This document shows, in pieces, positions 51,654 to 61,010 of a DNA stretch of 64,000 nucleotides. The position numbers were made by a program, and so were the translations under genes. Within the stretch, counting starts at the first letter, position 1; every line of letters starts with the position of its first letter. The notes beneath the pieces were generated by a model. The model did not search any database. It was given only the letters and a program-made list of their open reading frames with translations, and was not told where the DNA came from. Source of the stretch: Gemmatimonadetes bacterium bin94 (GTDB taxonomy: Bacteria; Gemmatimonadota; Gemmatimonadetes; Longimicrobiales; Gaopeijiaceae); NCBI GenBank assembly GCA_002238865.1, contig MPNE01000019.1:1-64000 (forward strand). Direction: 5' to 3'.

Positions 51654-52861
51654 TGGTGATCTTCTCCGGCGGCGGAACGGCTGGCCACTTCTACCCGGCC
51701 CGAAACATCGCGGAAGCGCTGGCCGACACCGTGCCCGGCGTCCAGCCCTTCTTCGTGGGGACCGAGGGACGCATCGAGGCTCGAGAGCTCCCGGGGCTTG
51801 GCTACGCGTACAGGCTGATTCCCGTCGCCGGGCTCCGCAGTCCGCTGAGCGCGGTCCGGACGCCGGGTGGCGTCGCCGTCCGCGCCAGAGGCGTTCTGGG
51901 GGCCACCATGGGCAACGTGAGGGCCATATGGCTGCTCGTACGGGCCGTGGCGAAGCTGCTGCCGGAGTTCCGGCGGGGCGGGGCCGCGGCGGTCGTGCTC
52001 ACCGGCGGCTACGTGTGTGCTCCGGCAGGCATCGCGGCACGGCTGCTCGGGCTCCCGCTGATCCTGCAGGAACAGAACATGCACCCGGGGAAGACGACCC
52101 GGCTCCTGGCGCGATGGGCGCGCCAGATCCACGTGGCGTACCCGGAGGCGACGGCGGCGCTCCCCGGCCGCGCCCGCGAGCGCGTGTTCCACACCGGAAA
52201 CCCGATCCGTCCGCTCCCGCCCGTCGAAGCCCGCGGCCGGATGGCTGCGCGGCGTGCCCTCGGAGTGCCGGCCGACGCAAGGGTGGTGCTGATCGTCGGG
52301 GGCAGCCAGGGCGCGAGTATGATGAATCGGGCATCGATCGAGATATTGCAAGACGATATGCCGATCGATGGCGATTTCGTCTTATGGGTGACCGGGCACG
52401 CGCACTTCGCACACATTGATGCGTCCCTGCGGGGCGTGCCGCGCAAGAGGTTCGCGGTGGCCCCGTACCTGGAGCCGGAGACGATGTACCAGGCGTTGGC
52501 AGCGGCCGATCTGGTGGTGTCCCGTGCCGGTGCGATGGCCACCTCGGAGTTCCTGGCGTGGGGCCTCCCGGCGATTCTGGTGCCCCTTCCCACCGCCGCA
52601 GGGGACCATCAGACCGCCAACGCCCTTGCACTGGAAGCGGCCGGCGCGGCCGTCCACCTCCCCGAACGGGATGGATCCGGGTCCGACCTCGGCGCGGCCC
52701 GATTGTGGCGCGAAGTGCGCCGCCTTCTGGATGCGCCGGAGGCCCTTGCCGCCATGTCCGACGCGGCGCTGGCCCGCGCCCGCCCCGACGCCGCTCGCGA
52801 CGTCGCCGCGGCGGTCGCGCTGATCCTCGGGACCCCGGCGAGCACGGAGAGTGCCACATGA
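51650..52861 (+). CDS. murG: UDP-GlcNAc:lipid I N-acetylglucosaminyltransferase MurG
   Basis: A 403-residue GT28 glycosyltransferase that turns lipid I into lipid II at the inner face of the membrane. Seen: MMVIFSGGGTAGHFYPARNIA (first G-loop, residues 1-21), VLTGGYVCAPAGIAA, LQEQNMHPGKTTRLLA, VFHTGNPIRP, IVGGSQGASMMN (second G-loop), and SRAGAMATSEFLAWGLPAILVPLPTAAGDHQTANA. It is slightly longer than the typical 355 residues. ATG 51650 overlaps the ftsW stop. Confidence 0.95.
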   Translation: MMVIFSGGGTAGHFYPARNIAEALADTVPGVQPFFVGTEGRIEARELPGLGYAYRLIPVAGLRSPLSAVRTPGGVAVRARGVLGATMGNVRAIWLLVRAVAKLLPEFRRGGAAAVVLTGGYVCAPAGIAARLLGLPLILQEQNMHPGKTTRLLARWARQIHVAYPEATAALPGRARERVFHTGNPIRPLPPVEARGRMAARRALGVPADARVVLIVGGSQGASMMNRASIEILQDDMPIDGDFVLWVTGHAHFAHIDASLRGVPRKRFAVAPYLEPETMYQALAAADLVVSRAGAMATSEFLAWGLPAILVPLPTAAGDHQTANALALEAAGAAVHLPERDGSGSDLGAARLWREVRRLLDAPEALAAMSDAALARARPDAARDVAAAVALILGTPASTESAT

Positions 52862-54276
52862 CCGGCGCGGCCACCCTCCGGTCACTCGCGGCGCGCGGTC
52901 CCGTCCACTTCATGGGCGTGGGCGGCTCGGGAATGGCGCCCCTGGCCGAGCTCGTCCTCAGGAGCGGCGGACACGTCACGGGTTGCGACCTTGCGCACGG
53001 CCGCGCGGCGGAGTCCCTCGTGGGCCTCGGCCTGGACTTCACCCCGGGCCACGATACCTCCCACGTCGAAGGCGCCGCCGCGGTCGTCGTCACCTCGGCG
53101 GTCCCGCGCGGCCACCCTGAACTCGCCGCGGCCCGGGAGCGGGGGATCCCCGTCATCAAGCGGGCGGCGGCCCTTGGCCAGTGGGTGAACGCGGGGCGTG
53201 TCGTGGGCGTCGCCGGAACGCACGGGAAGACGACGACCACGGCCATGGCGACGCACGTCCTCCAACGTTGCGGCGCGGACCCGACGGGCGTGGTCGGGGG
53301 CCATGTCCACGCGTGGGGAGGAAACCTCCTCGCGGGCGGATCGGATCTCTTCGTCGTCGAAGCGGACGAGTACGACCGTTCCTTCCACGCGCTCAGTCCC
53401 CGGGTCGCCGTCGTCACGAACCTGGAAGCCGATCACCTCGACACCTACGGGGACCTCGACGGGGTGCGGTCCTCCTTCTCGGTATTCGTCGACCGCCTCG
53501 ACCCGGGCGGCACGCTGTGGGTGTGCGGCGACGATCCGGGAGCCGCGCGAGTGGGCGTCGAGGGCGGCGACCGCACGCGCAGCTTCGGACTCGGAGCGGG
53601 GGCCCGGCTTCGTGCCACGCGGGTACGCACCCACGCGGACGGAAGCACCTTCACGGTCACCGAAGACGGCGCGCGTGCAGGAACCTTCACCGTGTCGGCG
53701 CCCGGCCTCCACAACGTGAGGAACGCGCTCGCCGCAATCGGCGTGGGACGGTCGTTCGGGGCGGACTGGGACGACATCCGGGCCGGATTGGGGGCGTTCG
53801 CGGGGGTGGGGCGGCGCTATGACGTGCTCGGCACCGCGGCGGGAGTCCAGGTGGTCGACGACTACGCCCACCACCCCACCGAGATCGCGGCCACCCTCGA
53901 AGCGGCCCGGAAGGCGAACCCGGGGAGACGGGTGGTGGCGGTCTTCCAGCCCCACCTGTTCAGCCGCACCCGCGACTTCCACCGGGCCTTCGGACGAGCC
54001 CTGGGGGATGCGGACGCAGGGTGGGTGACGGATGTCTTTCCGGCGCGGGAGGAGCCGCTCCCGGGCGTCAATGGCCAACTGGTCGCCGACGCGGTCACGG
54101 GCGTGGCCGGGCGGGTGGTCTACCACCCCGCGCTGCAGTCGCTCCCGGCCGCGGTCGCGGCCGACCTCGGCGCGGGTGACGTGTGCGTCGTCATGGGTGC
54201 CGGTTCCATCGAGGTGGCCGGTCGCGAGATCCTGGCCCTCCTGGGGACGCGCACGGAGCGGGGTGACCGGACATGA
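52858..54276 (+). CDS. murC: UDP-MurNAc--L-alanine ligase MurC
   Basis: A 472-residue Mur ligase: VHFMGVGGSGMAPLAELVL, VVVTSAVPRGHPELAAARERGIPVIKRA, ATP loop VAGTHGKTTTTAM (about 119-131), VEADEYDRSF, TNLEADHLDTYGD, GVGRRYDVLG, VVDDYAHHPTEIAATLEA, and VFQPHLFSRTRDF. It adds the first L-Ala. In many cluster organisms murB and ddlB follow murC; here ftsQ follows directly. ATG 52858 overlaps the murG stop. Confidence 0.96.
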   Translation: MTGAATLRSLAARGPVHFMGVGGSGMAPLAELVLRSGGHVTGCDLAHGRAAESLVGLGLDFTPGHDTSHVEGAAAVVVTSAVPRGHPELAAARERGIPVIKRAAALGQWVNAGRVVGVAGTHGKTTTTAMATHVLQRCGADPTGVVGGHVHAWGGNLLAGGSDLFVVEADEYDRSFHALSPRVAVVTNLEADHLDTYGDLDGVRSSFSVFVDRLDPGGTLWVCGDDPGAARVGVEGGDRTRSFGLGAGARLRATRVRTHADGSTFTVTEDGARAGTFTVSAPGLHNVRNALAAIGVGRSFGADWDDIRAGLGAFAGVGRRYDVLGTAAGVQVVDDYAHHPTEIAATLEAARKANPGRRVVAVFQPHLFSRTRDFHRAFGRALGDADAGWVTDVFPAREEPLPGVNGQLVADAVTGVAGRVVYHPALQSLPAAVAADLGAGDVCVVMGAGSIEVAGREILALLGTRTERGDRT

Positions 54277-55070
54277 TCTCGCGAGAGCCGCTGGAGCCAT
54301 GGCTGTACGACATCGAGCCCGCACCGCCTCCGCGCCGGCGCGTCTCGCGCCGCTCGCGGCTGCCCCTCGGCGTGGTTGCCGCTCTGCTGGCGGGGTGGGG
54401 CGCCTTTCACCTGCTGGCGAGGATACCCTACTTCCGGGTGGACCGGGTCGAGATATCCGGCACCTCGTACCTGACCCGGGACGACGTGCGGGAGCTGGCG
54501 GGAATCGACGCCGCCACCATGGTGTGGACACGCCTTTCCGCGTTGGCCGAGCCGATCGAAGCCCACCCCCTCGTCGTGTCGGCCACGGTCGAGCGCGAGT
54601 TGCCCCGTACGCTGGTCGTGTCCATCGACGAGGCCAGACCGATCGGGCTGGTCGCGTCTCCGCTGGTGGTGCCTGTGGACCGTCGCGGAAGCGAACTCCC
54701 CGTCGACCCCACCAGTCCGGTGCTTGACCTTCCCGTGCTGAGCGTCGTGACGCCACGGGCCGCGGCCTCGTGGGGACTCCGTCTGCTGGCGCAGGACATG
54801 GGGCACATGGCCGACGTGGTGCCGGAGGTTTTCGCCGTCGTGTCCGAAGCGCGGCTCGACGACCGGGAAGTGACGCTGTTGCTGGGCGACTCGGGGTTGA
54901 GGGTGCGATACCTGCCCCCGGTCTCGGAGGCTCGGCTGCGCCAGGCCATGATCGCGATCGACGATGCGGCCGAGCGGCTGCGCCAAGGGGAGCCGCGCGA
55001 GATCGACCTCCGCTTCGAGGACCAGGTCGTCGTCCGGACCGCCGCGGCGGTGGAGAGGGGGGGCCGATGA
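54273..55070 (+). CDS. ftsQ: Cell division protein FtsQ (POTRA domain)
   Basis: A 265-residue bitopic protein: a basic cytoplasmic N-terminus (PPRRRVSRRSRLP), a membrane helix (LGVVAALLAGWGAFHLLA), then a POTRA domain (YFRVDRVEISGTSYLTRDDVREL, about 52-74) and a beta domain. It scaffolds the FtsQ-FtsL-FtsB complex. ATG 54273 overlaps the murC stop and its TGA overlaps the ftsA ATG. Confidence 0.9.
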   Translation: MISREPLEPWLYDIEPAPPPRRRVSRRSRLPLGVVAALLAGWGAFHLLARIPYFRVDRVEISGTSYLTRDDVRELAGIDAATMVWTRLSALAEPIEAHPLVVSATVERELPRTLVVSIDEARPIGLVASPLVVPVDRRGSELPVDPTSPVLDLPVLSVVTPRAAASWGLRLLAQDMGHMADVVPEVFAVVSEARLDDREVTLLLGDSGLRVRYLPPVSEARLRQAMIAIDDAAERLRQGEPREIDLRFEDQVVVRTAAAVERGGR

Positions 55071-56293
55071 GGTCGATCCTGGTCGCGGGCCTCGACGTGG
55101 GCTCCACGTCCACCCGTGTCGTCATCGGCGAGTGCGCGCGGGAGTTCCAGCGTCCCGCTCTCAAGGTGTTGGGGGTGGGCCGTACCCCCACCTCGGGCGT
55201 GCGCAAGGACGCGGTCACGGACCTCGAAAGGGCCACCGACAGCGTCCGCGCCGCGGTCCAGGAAGCCGAATTGATGGCGGGGATGCGCGTCGACCGGGTG
55301 TACGTCGGCGTATCCGGAGCCCACGTGAACGTGAACCGTTCGGTGGGGGTCGTGGCCGTCGCCGCCGAGGAAATCGTGCCGCGGGACGTCGAGCGGGTCC
55401 ACAAGGTGGCCCAGGCCGTGGCACTGCCCCTCGACCGCGAACTGCTGCACGCCATCCCCCAGGACTACCTGGTCGACCACCAGCGCGGCATCACCGACCC
55501 GGTCGGCATGACGGGCACCCGTCTGGAGACCGATCTCTGCCTCGTGACGGGCTGTTCGACGGCCGTGCGAAACATCATCCGTGCCGTCGAGAAGGCGGGG
55601 TACAAGGTCCAGAAGACCGTTCTCGAGCCGCTCGCGTCGGCCCGCTCGGTGCTCGCCGAGGACGAGAAGGAGCTGGGTGTGGCGATGATCGACATCGGCG
55701 GCGCCACGACCGGGCTCATCGTCTACTACGAGGGCAGGCTCCGCGACCTGGAAGTGCTTCCCTTCGGGGGCGCCACCATCACCAGCGACCTGATCCGGGG
55801 ACTGTCGATCCCCTTCGCCGAAGCGAAGCGGATCAAGGAGCGCCACGGTGCCGCGCACGCGCGGATGGTGAACCCCACCGAGGTCATCGAAGTGCCCGGC
55901 GTCAACGGCCGCCGCCGCAAGGTGGCGCGCAGGTTCGTCGCCAGCCTGATGGAGGAGCGCCTCGAGCACATGTTCCTGAGGATCAACCGCCGGCTTCACG
56001 GCTCCTTCTCGCAGGAACTCCTGGGCGCGGGAATCGTGATCACCGGGGGTGTGGCCCTCACTCCGGGCATCGTCGATCTGGCCCGCAAGTGCCTCGCGGC
56101 CCCGGTCCGCGTCGGAATCCCCAGGGAGGGTCTCTCGGGGCTGCTGGACGTCGTTTCCGGCCCGGGATTCTCCACCGCCGCGGGTCTGGCCCTGCACGGC
56201 GCCGATCACTTCATGGATACGGGAGAGGGCGCGTCCACGGTGGCCTCGGGCATGGTCACCAGGGTGGGCGCGTGGCTCAAGGAATTCTTTTGA
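55067..56293 (+). CDS. ftsA: Cell division protein FtsA
   Basis: A 408-residue actin-like ATPase that anchors FtsZ filaments to the membrane. Seen: phosphate-1 VAGLDVGSTSTRVVIGE (residues 6-22), GVSGAHVNVNRSVGVVAV, HAIPQDYLVDHQRGI (1C subdomain region), MIDIGGATTGLIVY (phosphate-2), and VITGGVALTPGI (adenosine motif). The C-terminus TRVGAWLKEFF forms the amphipathic membrane-targeting helix. ATG 55067 overlaps the ftsQ stop. Confidence 0.95.
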   Translation: MRSILVAGLDVGSTSTRVVIGECAREFQRPALKVLGVGRTPTSGVRKDAVTDLERATDSVRAAVQEAELMAGMRVDRVYVGVSGAHVNVNRSVGVVAVAAEEIVPRDVERVHKVAQAVALPLDRELLHAIPQDYLVDHQRGITDPVGMTGTRLETDLCLVTGCSTAVRNIIRAVEKAGYKVQKTVLEPLASARSVLAEDEKELGVAMIDIGGATTGLIVYYEGRLRDLEVLPFGGATITSDLIRGLSIPFAEAKRIKERHGAAHARMVNPTEVIEVPGVNGRRRKVARRFVASLMEERLEHMFLRINRRLHGSFSQELLGAGIVITGGVALTPGIVDLARKCLAAPVRVGIPREGLSGLLDVVSGPGFSTAAGLALHGADHFMDTGEGASTVASGMVTRVGAWLKEFF

Positions 56294-56345
56294 TACGCCG
56301 AAGGTCCACACACCGGGACAAGGAATCCCGAAAGGAGATGAGGAG

Positions 56346-57641
56346 ATGATTTTCGAACTCGACGAGGCACCGCGCAACAGGGCATTGATGCGGGTGATCG
56401 GCGTGGGCGGAGCCGGCGGCAACGCGGTCAACCGCATGATCGACGAGGATCTCGAGGGGGTCGAATTCATTTCGGCCAACACGGACGCCCAGGCCCTCCA
56501 CAAGTCGAAGGCGCCCACGGTGATTCAGCTGGGCAAGAGGCTCACACAGGGTCTTGGCGCCGGGGCCAGGCCCGGAATCGGCCGTCAGGCCATCTCCGAG
56601 GACGCCGACGAGGTCCGCGTAGCGCTGGAGGGTGCCGACCTGGTCTTCATCGCGGCCGGGATGGGAGGCGGCACCGGCACCGGTGCGGCACCGGTCATCG
56701 GCGAGATGGCTCGGGAGATGGGCGCCCTGGCCATCGCGATCGTAACGCGGCCGTTCGCCTTCGAGGGGAAGAAGCGGCTGCGCCAGGCGGAGCACGGCCT
56801 GGCAGAATTGAGCCGCACGGTCGATACGATGATCGTCGTGCCCAACGACCACCTGCTCTCGGTCGTCGGGAAGGGCACCTCCTTCAGCGACTCGCTCAAG
56901 AAGGCGGACGAGGTGCTTCTCCACGCTACCCGGGGCATCAGCGACCTGATCCGTGTCAGTGGCGAAGTCAACGTCGACTTCGCCGACGTCCGGACGATCA
57001 TGTCGTCGTGCGGCGCGGCGCTCATGGGCACCGGTGTCGGCCGGGGCGAGAACCGTGCGCTGAGCGCGGCCAGGGACGCCGTGACCTCGCCGCTCCTGGA
57101 CAACATCTCGATTCAGGGAGCCAAGGGCGTGCTGATCAACATCACTGGCGGCAGCGACCTGACCATCGACGAGGTGACGGGGATTTCCACCATGATCCAG
57201 GAGGAAGTCGGCGACGAGGCCGAGATCATCTTCGGCACCGTTCTCGACTCCAACATGGAAGGAGAAATCCGGGTGACGCTGATCGCGACGGGCTTCGACG
57301 AAAACGCCCGGCAGCGCGAGGAGCCCGTGATTCGCCCGCAATTCGGCGTCCGGACCAACCGCGCGACCGCCGGCAGACAGGACGCCATGAGATCGCCGAC
57401 AATCATGCGCCGCGAAGCCGTGATGGGCGAATCGAGGGTGTCGAGCGGCTTCGGCGCTCCGCGGGCGCGGGTCGCGGGCGGCATGGCCACTGGCGGATTC
57501 GGGGGTCATGAAACCACATTGCGACCCCAGCCGTCGGAGGTTGGCACCGCCCCGGAATCGGATCGCGGTTTCGCAGTGCGTGACGCGCTGGCGCGCAGAG
57601 AGCTGGAGCTGCCCACCTTCATCAGGAGGATGGACGCCTGA
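56346..57641 (+). CDS. ftsZ: Cell division GTPase FtsZ
   Basis: A 431-residue tubulin-like GTPase. Seen: [15 protein letters not shown] (about 17-31), the tubulin signature [12 protein letters not shown] (about 105-116), the T7 loop [11 protein letters not shown] with catalytic Asp residues, then a variable linker and a C-terminal peptide [11 protein letters not shown] that should bind FtsA. ATG 56346 follows AAAGGAG and AGGAG within a 52-nt gap after ftsA, the only real spacer in the second half of the cluster, consistent with separately strong FtsZ translation. Confidence 0.98.
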   Translation: MIFELDEAPRNRALMRVIGVGGAGGNAVNRMIDEDLEGVEFISANTDAQALHKSKAPTVIQLGKRLTQGLGAGARPGIGRQAISEDADEVRVALEGADLVFIAAGMGGGTGTGAAPVIGEMAREMGALAIAIVTRPFAFEGKKRLRQAEHGLAELSRTVDTMIVVPNDHLLSVVGKGTSFSDSLKKADEVLLHATRGISDLIRVSGEVNVDFADVRTIMSSCGAALMGTGVGRGENRALSAARDAVTSPLLDNISIQGAKGVLINITGGSDLTIDEVTGISTMIQEEVGDEAEIIFGTVLDSNMEGEIRVTLIATGFDENARQREEPVIRPQFGVRTNRATAGRQDAMRSPTIMRREAVMGESRVSSGFGAPRARVAGGMATGGFGGHETTLRPQPSEVGTAPESDRGFAVRDALARRELELPTFIRRMDA

Positions 57642-57706
57642 TCATACCAGCAGGTCCACATGTCAGGGGTTATCGACCGATCCTGGCCGCGGTCGTCGCG
57701 GCCGGA

Positions 57707-58945
57707 TTGATCGGCGGCCTCGCATCAAGGGACCGGATTCCCGAGACCGACGCGCTGGAGCACGTGTACGCCCATGCTCCGATCCGCGTGGAGGTGCGCG
57801 AACTCTCACCCGGCCTGACGTTCGGACAGATCCTGGGGGACGCCGGACTCGGTGCGGCGGACCAGAACAACCTCCTGCTCGCGTTCCGTGAGGAGGGCAA
57901 CCCCAGGCGCATGCGCGCCGGGACCGAGGTCCACCTGCTCTGGCGGGGCGAACCGGAACACCTGTCCGCGGTCGAGGTGGGGCTCGACAGGGACCGGACG
58001 ATCCTTCTGGACCGGACCGAAACAGGGTGGGTGTCCTCGCTCCTCACCCTTCCCATCACCACCGACACGATCTTCGTCGCGGGCGAGATCACGAACAGCC
58101 TGTGGACGTCGGTCACGAACCACGACGAGTTGCTGCACATCCCCGCCGGCGACCGGGTGGACCTCGTGATGAGCCTGGACAGGGTCTTCCAGTGGCAGAT
58201 CGACTTCTCCCGTCAGATCAGGGAGGGCGATTCCTATCGCTTCGTCTTCGAGCGCGACAGGCGACCGGACGGGAGCATGCGATCCGGCAATCTGATCTCG
58301 GCGGAGCTGGTCAATTCGGGACGCTCGTACCACGCCATCTGGTTCGACGCGGAGGGTGACGGTCGCGGCAGCTGGTACGACCTGGAGGGAGGGTCCGTCC
58401 GGCGGGCATTCCTGAAGAAGCCGCTCGAGCTCAGCCGCATCTCTTCGCGCTTCAGCCTTAGCCGCTTCCATCCGATCCTGCGCCGCTGGCGCGCTCACAG
58501 GGGAGTCGACTACGCGGCGGGGTCCGGATCCCCGGTTCAGGTGACCGGGGACGGCGTCGTCGTGCGCCGGAACTGGAGCGATACGTACGGACGAGTCGTC
58601 GACGTCCGCCACGCCAACGGCTTCCTCACGCGCTATGCCCACCTCAGCGGCTGGCCCGACGGCATCAGCGTGGGCACGCGCGTTGTACAGGGTCAGGTGA
58701 TCGGTTACGTGGGCATGACGGGGTTGGCGACCGCGCCTCACCTCCACTATGAAATGCACCGCGGCGGCGAACGGTTGGACCCTCTGGCCATCGACGTGCC
58801 CGCCGCCGAACCCGTCCCCGCTTTCGCGCAGGCACGGTGGGAGCGGGAGCGGATCGCGCGTCTCGAGATGTTGCTCACACTTGCCCCGCCGGAGACATTG
58901 CGGGAGCGTCGCGCGGCCACCAGGCTGGTCGATTCGGATCTCTGA
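57707..58945 (+). CDS. M23-family peptidoglycan endopeptidase, start uncertain (probably near 57640)
   Basis: The protein from TTG 57707 is 412 residues. About 260-370 is a LytM/M23 domain with metal ligands in RAHRGVDYAAG (HxxxD) and TAPHLHYEMHRGG (HxH), so it looks catalytically competent. The N-terminal part (VEVRELSPGLTFGQILGDAGL) resembles the OapA/LysM-like domain found before M23 domains. In the same frame upstream, 57677-57718 encodes a signal-anchor segment (ILAAVVAAGLIGG), but no ATG, GTG or TTG precedes it. The only ribosome-binding site, AGGAGG (57624-57629), points to CTG 57638, ATC 57641 or ATA 57644. Either a rare start codon is used or one base is missing near ATG 57660. Located right behind ftsZ, it may act in daughter-cell separation. 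Confidence 0.82.
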   Translation: MIGGLASRDRIPETDALEHVYAHAPIRVEVRELSPGLTFGQILGDAGLGAADQNNLLLAFREEGNPRRMRAGTEVHLLWRGEPEHLSAVEVGLDRDRTILLDRTETGWVSSLLTLPITTDTIFVAGEITNSLWTSVTNHDELLHIPAGDRVDLVMSLDRVFQWQIDFSRQIREGDSYRFVFERDRRPDGSMRSGNLISAELVNSGRSYHAIWFDAEGDGRGSWYDLEGGSVRRAFLKKPLELSRISSRFSLSRFHPILRRWRAHRGVDYAAGSGSPVQVTGDGVVVRRNWSDTYGRVVDVRHANGFLTRYAHLSGWPDGISVGTRVVQGQVIGYVGMTGLATAPHLHYEMHRGGERLDPLAIDVPAAEPVPAFAQARWERERIARLEMLLTLAPPETLRERRAATRLVDSDL

Positions 58946-59003
58946 GCAGCGCGTCGCCGAGACCCGCGCGCGGTAACCGTTTCCCTCACAGCCCCCTCGG
59001 TTG

Positions 59004-60989
59004 ATGACTTTGCTACCCGTACTCGTGCTCCTGCTCCTGGTTGGGGGCTTCTGCGGATGGATCTACTACCGGCGCGAGTTCGCGGTGCGCAGCCGTGTTT
59101 TCCTGCTTGCGGCCCGGCTGGTCGCCGTCGGCGGGGTTGTCGCGCTGCTGTGGAATCCGGTCGTCTCGACGGCGCCGCGCGGGGCGCCACCCGCGCGCTT
59201 CGTCATTCTGGACGCGAGCGCCTCGATGGCCGCGCAGGCGGCCGACGGGTCCCGTATCTGGGACTCCGCGACGACGCGCGCTCGCAGCCTGGCGGCGGGT
59301 GGCGCACGGCTTTTGGTGGTGGCCGGCGAGGTGACGGCGGTGGATCCGGACTCGCTGGCCGGGGTGCGGCCCGACGGCGCGGAGTCGGTGATGGCCGGCG
59401 CGGTCCGTACGGCCGCGGAGGCGGGTGCGCGTGAAATCACCCTCGTCACCGACCGCCGGATAAGCGACCCGGTCGCCACGGCTGCGGTTGCGCGCCAGCT
59501 CGGCGTGAGGCTTGCCGTGGACACACTGGCCGGCGCGGGCGACAACCTGGGTCTCGGGCGACTGGTCCTTCCGGTCTCTGCCGAGAGCGGTGAGCCGGTG
59601 CGGGGACAGGTCGACGTGGAAGGGGTGACCGAGGCGGATTCGGTGACGGTGACGGTGACGGTCGACGGCCGGCCCCACAGCGCGCTCAGGGTGGCGGCGC
59701 CCGCCGGCGGTGGAATCGGCACCGCTTCCTTCTCGCTCGGCGCCTCGCTCACGCCGGGTGCCCACAGGGTGACCGCACGCATCGAGGGATCCGACGCGTT
59801 CGCCACGGACGACGAGCGCACCCGGATCGTACAGGTGGACCCGGAAGAGACGGGGGTGCTCCTCGTCTCCTTCGCGGGCGACTGGGAGCCCCGCTTCCTG
59901 CTGCCCGTTCTGGATCAGGTCACCGGGTTGCCGGTCCGGGGATTCGTTCGCACCGGGCCGGACCGCTATCACCCGATGGACGCCTCGGCTACCGGAGCCG
60001 CCCAGGCGGTGGACGAAGCCGCTCTGGCACGCCTTCTGCGCAGGGCCGAGATGGTGGTCGCCATGGGCGTGGACGGCGCGGTCGCGGACTTCTTGGAAGC
60101 AGCCACGACGCGCACGCGCGGGCTCGTCGTCTTCCCGCTCGATGGTGCGGGAGCGGCCCTGGCGGGCGTCGCCACCGGCGGGCCGCTGAGCGGCGAGTGG
60201 TATCTCGACGAGGCTCCCGCTTCTCCGATTGCAGAAGAGACCGGTCGCTTCGTGGCGGGTGGCCTGCCGCCGCTGACCGGGATCCTTCCCGTTGTCGACG
60301 AAGGAGGAGGCGCGGCCCTGAATGTCCGCCTCGGCGGCGCGGGTGAGCCCGAGGCGGCGATGGTGCTTCGCCGGGACGGTCGTCGCAAGGCAGCGGTCGT
60401 CCTCGCACGCGGTTTCTGGCGCTGGGCGTTTCGTGACGGCACTCCCCGCGACCACTACCGTCGCCTGTGGGCCGCTGTCGGCGGCTGGATGATGGCCGAC
60501 GAACCGTTGGCGGCAGGTCCCGGGGTGAGTCCGGTCGGGTCTGTACTCCCACGGGGCGTTCCCACGCGCTGGCGGGGCCGCGGTTACGAAGGGGAGGAGG
60601 TTGCGGTGATCGTCACCGACTCGGTGAACGCCGTCGTCCTCGATTCGGCGATCACGGTCCCGGGAGGAAGTGTCTTTACCACCCCTCCTCTCCCGCCCGG
60701 ACAGTATGTCTACACTGTGATCACCGAAATCGCCGCGGGGCCGGACACGGTGGCGGCCGCCGAGGCGACGGCGGCGGACACGACGGGCGGGGTCTTCGAT
60801 GTGGAGACCTTCACCGGGGACATGCTTCACCGACCCCTGGATCCGGCCGAATTGACGGTGCGGACCGACGCCGAGGGTGCGCCCATCGAAGGAAGCCGTC
60901 CGCTACGTACCTGGCCGCTTCCGTATCTTGTCATCCTCGTGGCTCTCTGTGCCGAGTGGATCGGGCGGCGTCGAGCAGGCCTGCGGTAG
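59004..60989 (+). CDS. Membrane protein with vWA-like region, BatA/aerotolerance-like
   Basis: A 661-residue protein with two N-terminal helices (LLPVLVLLLLVGGFCGWIYY; VFLLAARLVAVGGVVALLW), a large periplasmic part and a C-terminal helix (LPYLVILVALCAEWIG). The segment ARFVILDASASMAAQAADGSRIW has the outline of a von Willebrand A metal site (DxSxS), as in BatA-like and DUF4159-linked membrane proteins, followed by beta-sandwich domains. It may be a periplasmic binding or assembly factor; function unknown. ATG 59004 is preceded by an in-frame TTG at 59001. No good ribosome-binding site is seen. Confidence 0.68.
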   Translation: MTLLPVLVLLLLVGGFCGWIYYRREFAVRSRVFLLAARLVAVGGVVALLWNPVVSTAPRGAPPARFVILDASASMAAQAADGSRIWDSATTRARSLAAGGARLLVVAGEVTAVDPDSLAGVRPDGAESVMAGAVRTAAEAGAREITLVTDRRISDPVATAAVARQLGVRLAVDTLAGAGDNLGLGRLVLPVSAESGEPVRGQVDVEGVTEADSVTVTVTVDGRPHSALRVAAPAGGGIGTASFSLGASLTPGAHRVTARIEGSDAFATDDERTRIVQVDPEETGVLLVSFAGDWEPRFLLPVLDQVTGLPVRGFVRTGPDRYHPMDASATGAAQAVDEAALARLLRRAEMVVAMGVDGAVADFLEAATTRTRGLVVFPLDGAGAALAGVATGGPLSGEWYLDEAPASPIAEETGRFVAGGLPPLTGILPVVDEGGGAALNVRLGGAGEPEAAMVLRRDGRRKAAVVLARGFWRWAFRDGTPRDHYRRLWAAVGGWMMADEPLAAGPGVSPVGSVLPRGVPTRWRGRGYEGEEVAVIVTDSVNAVVLDSAITVPGGSVFTTPPLPPGQYVYTVITEIAAGPDTVAAAEATAADTTGGVFDVETFTGDMLHRPLDPAELTVRTDAEGAPIEGSRPLRTWPLPYLVILVALCAEWIGRRRAGLR

Positions 60990-61010
60990 CGGATCGCGGG
61001 GCGACGGCTC

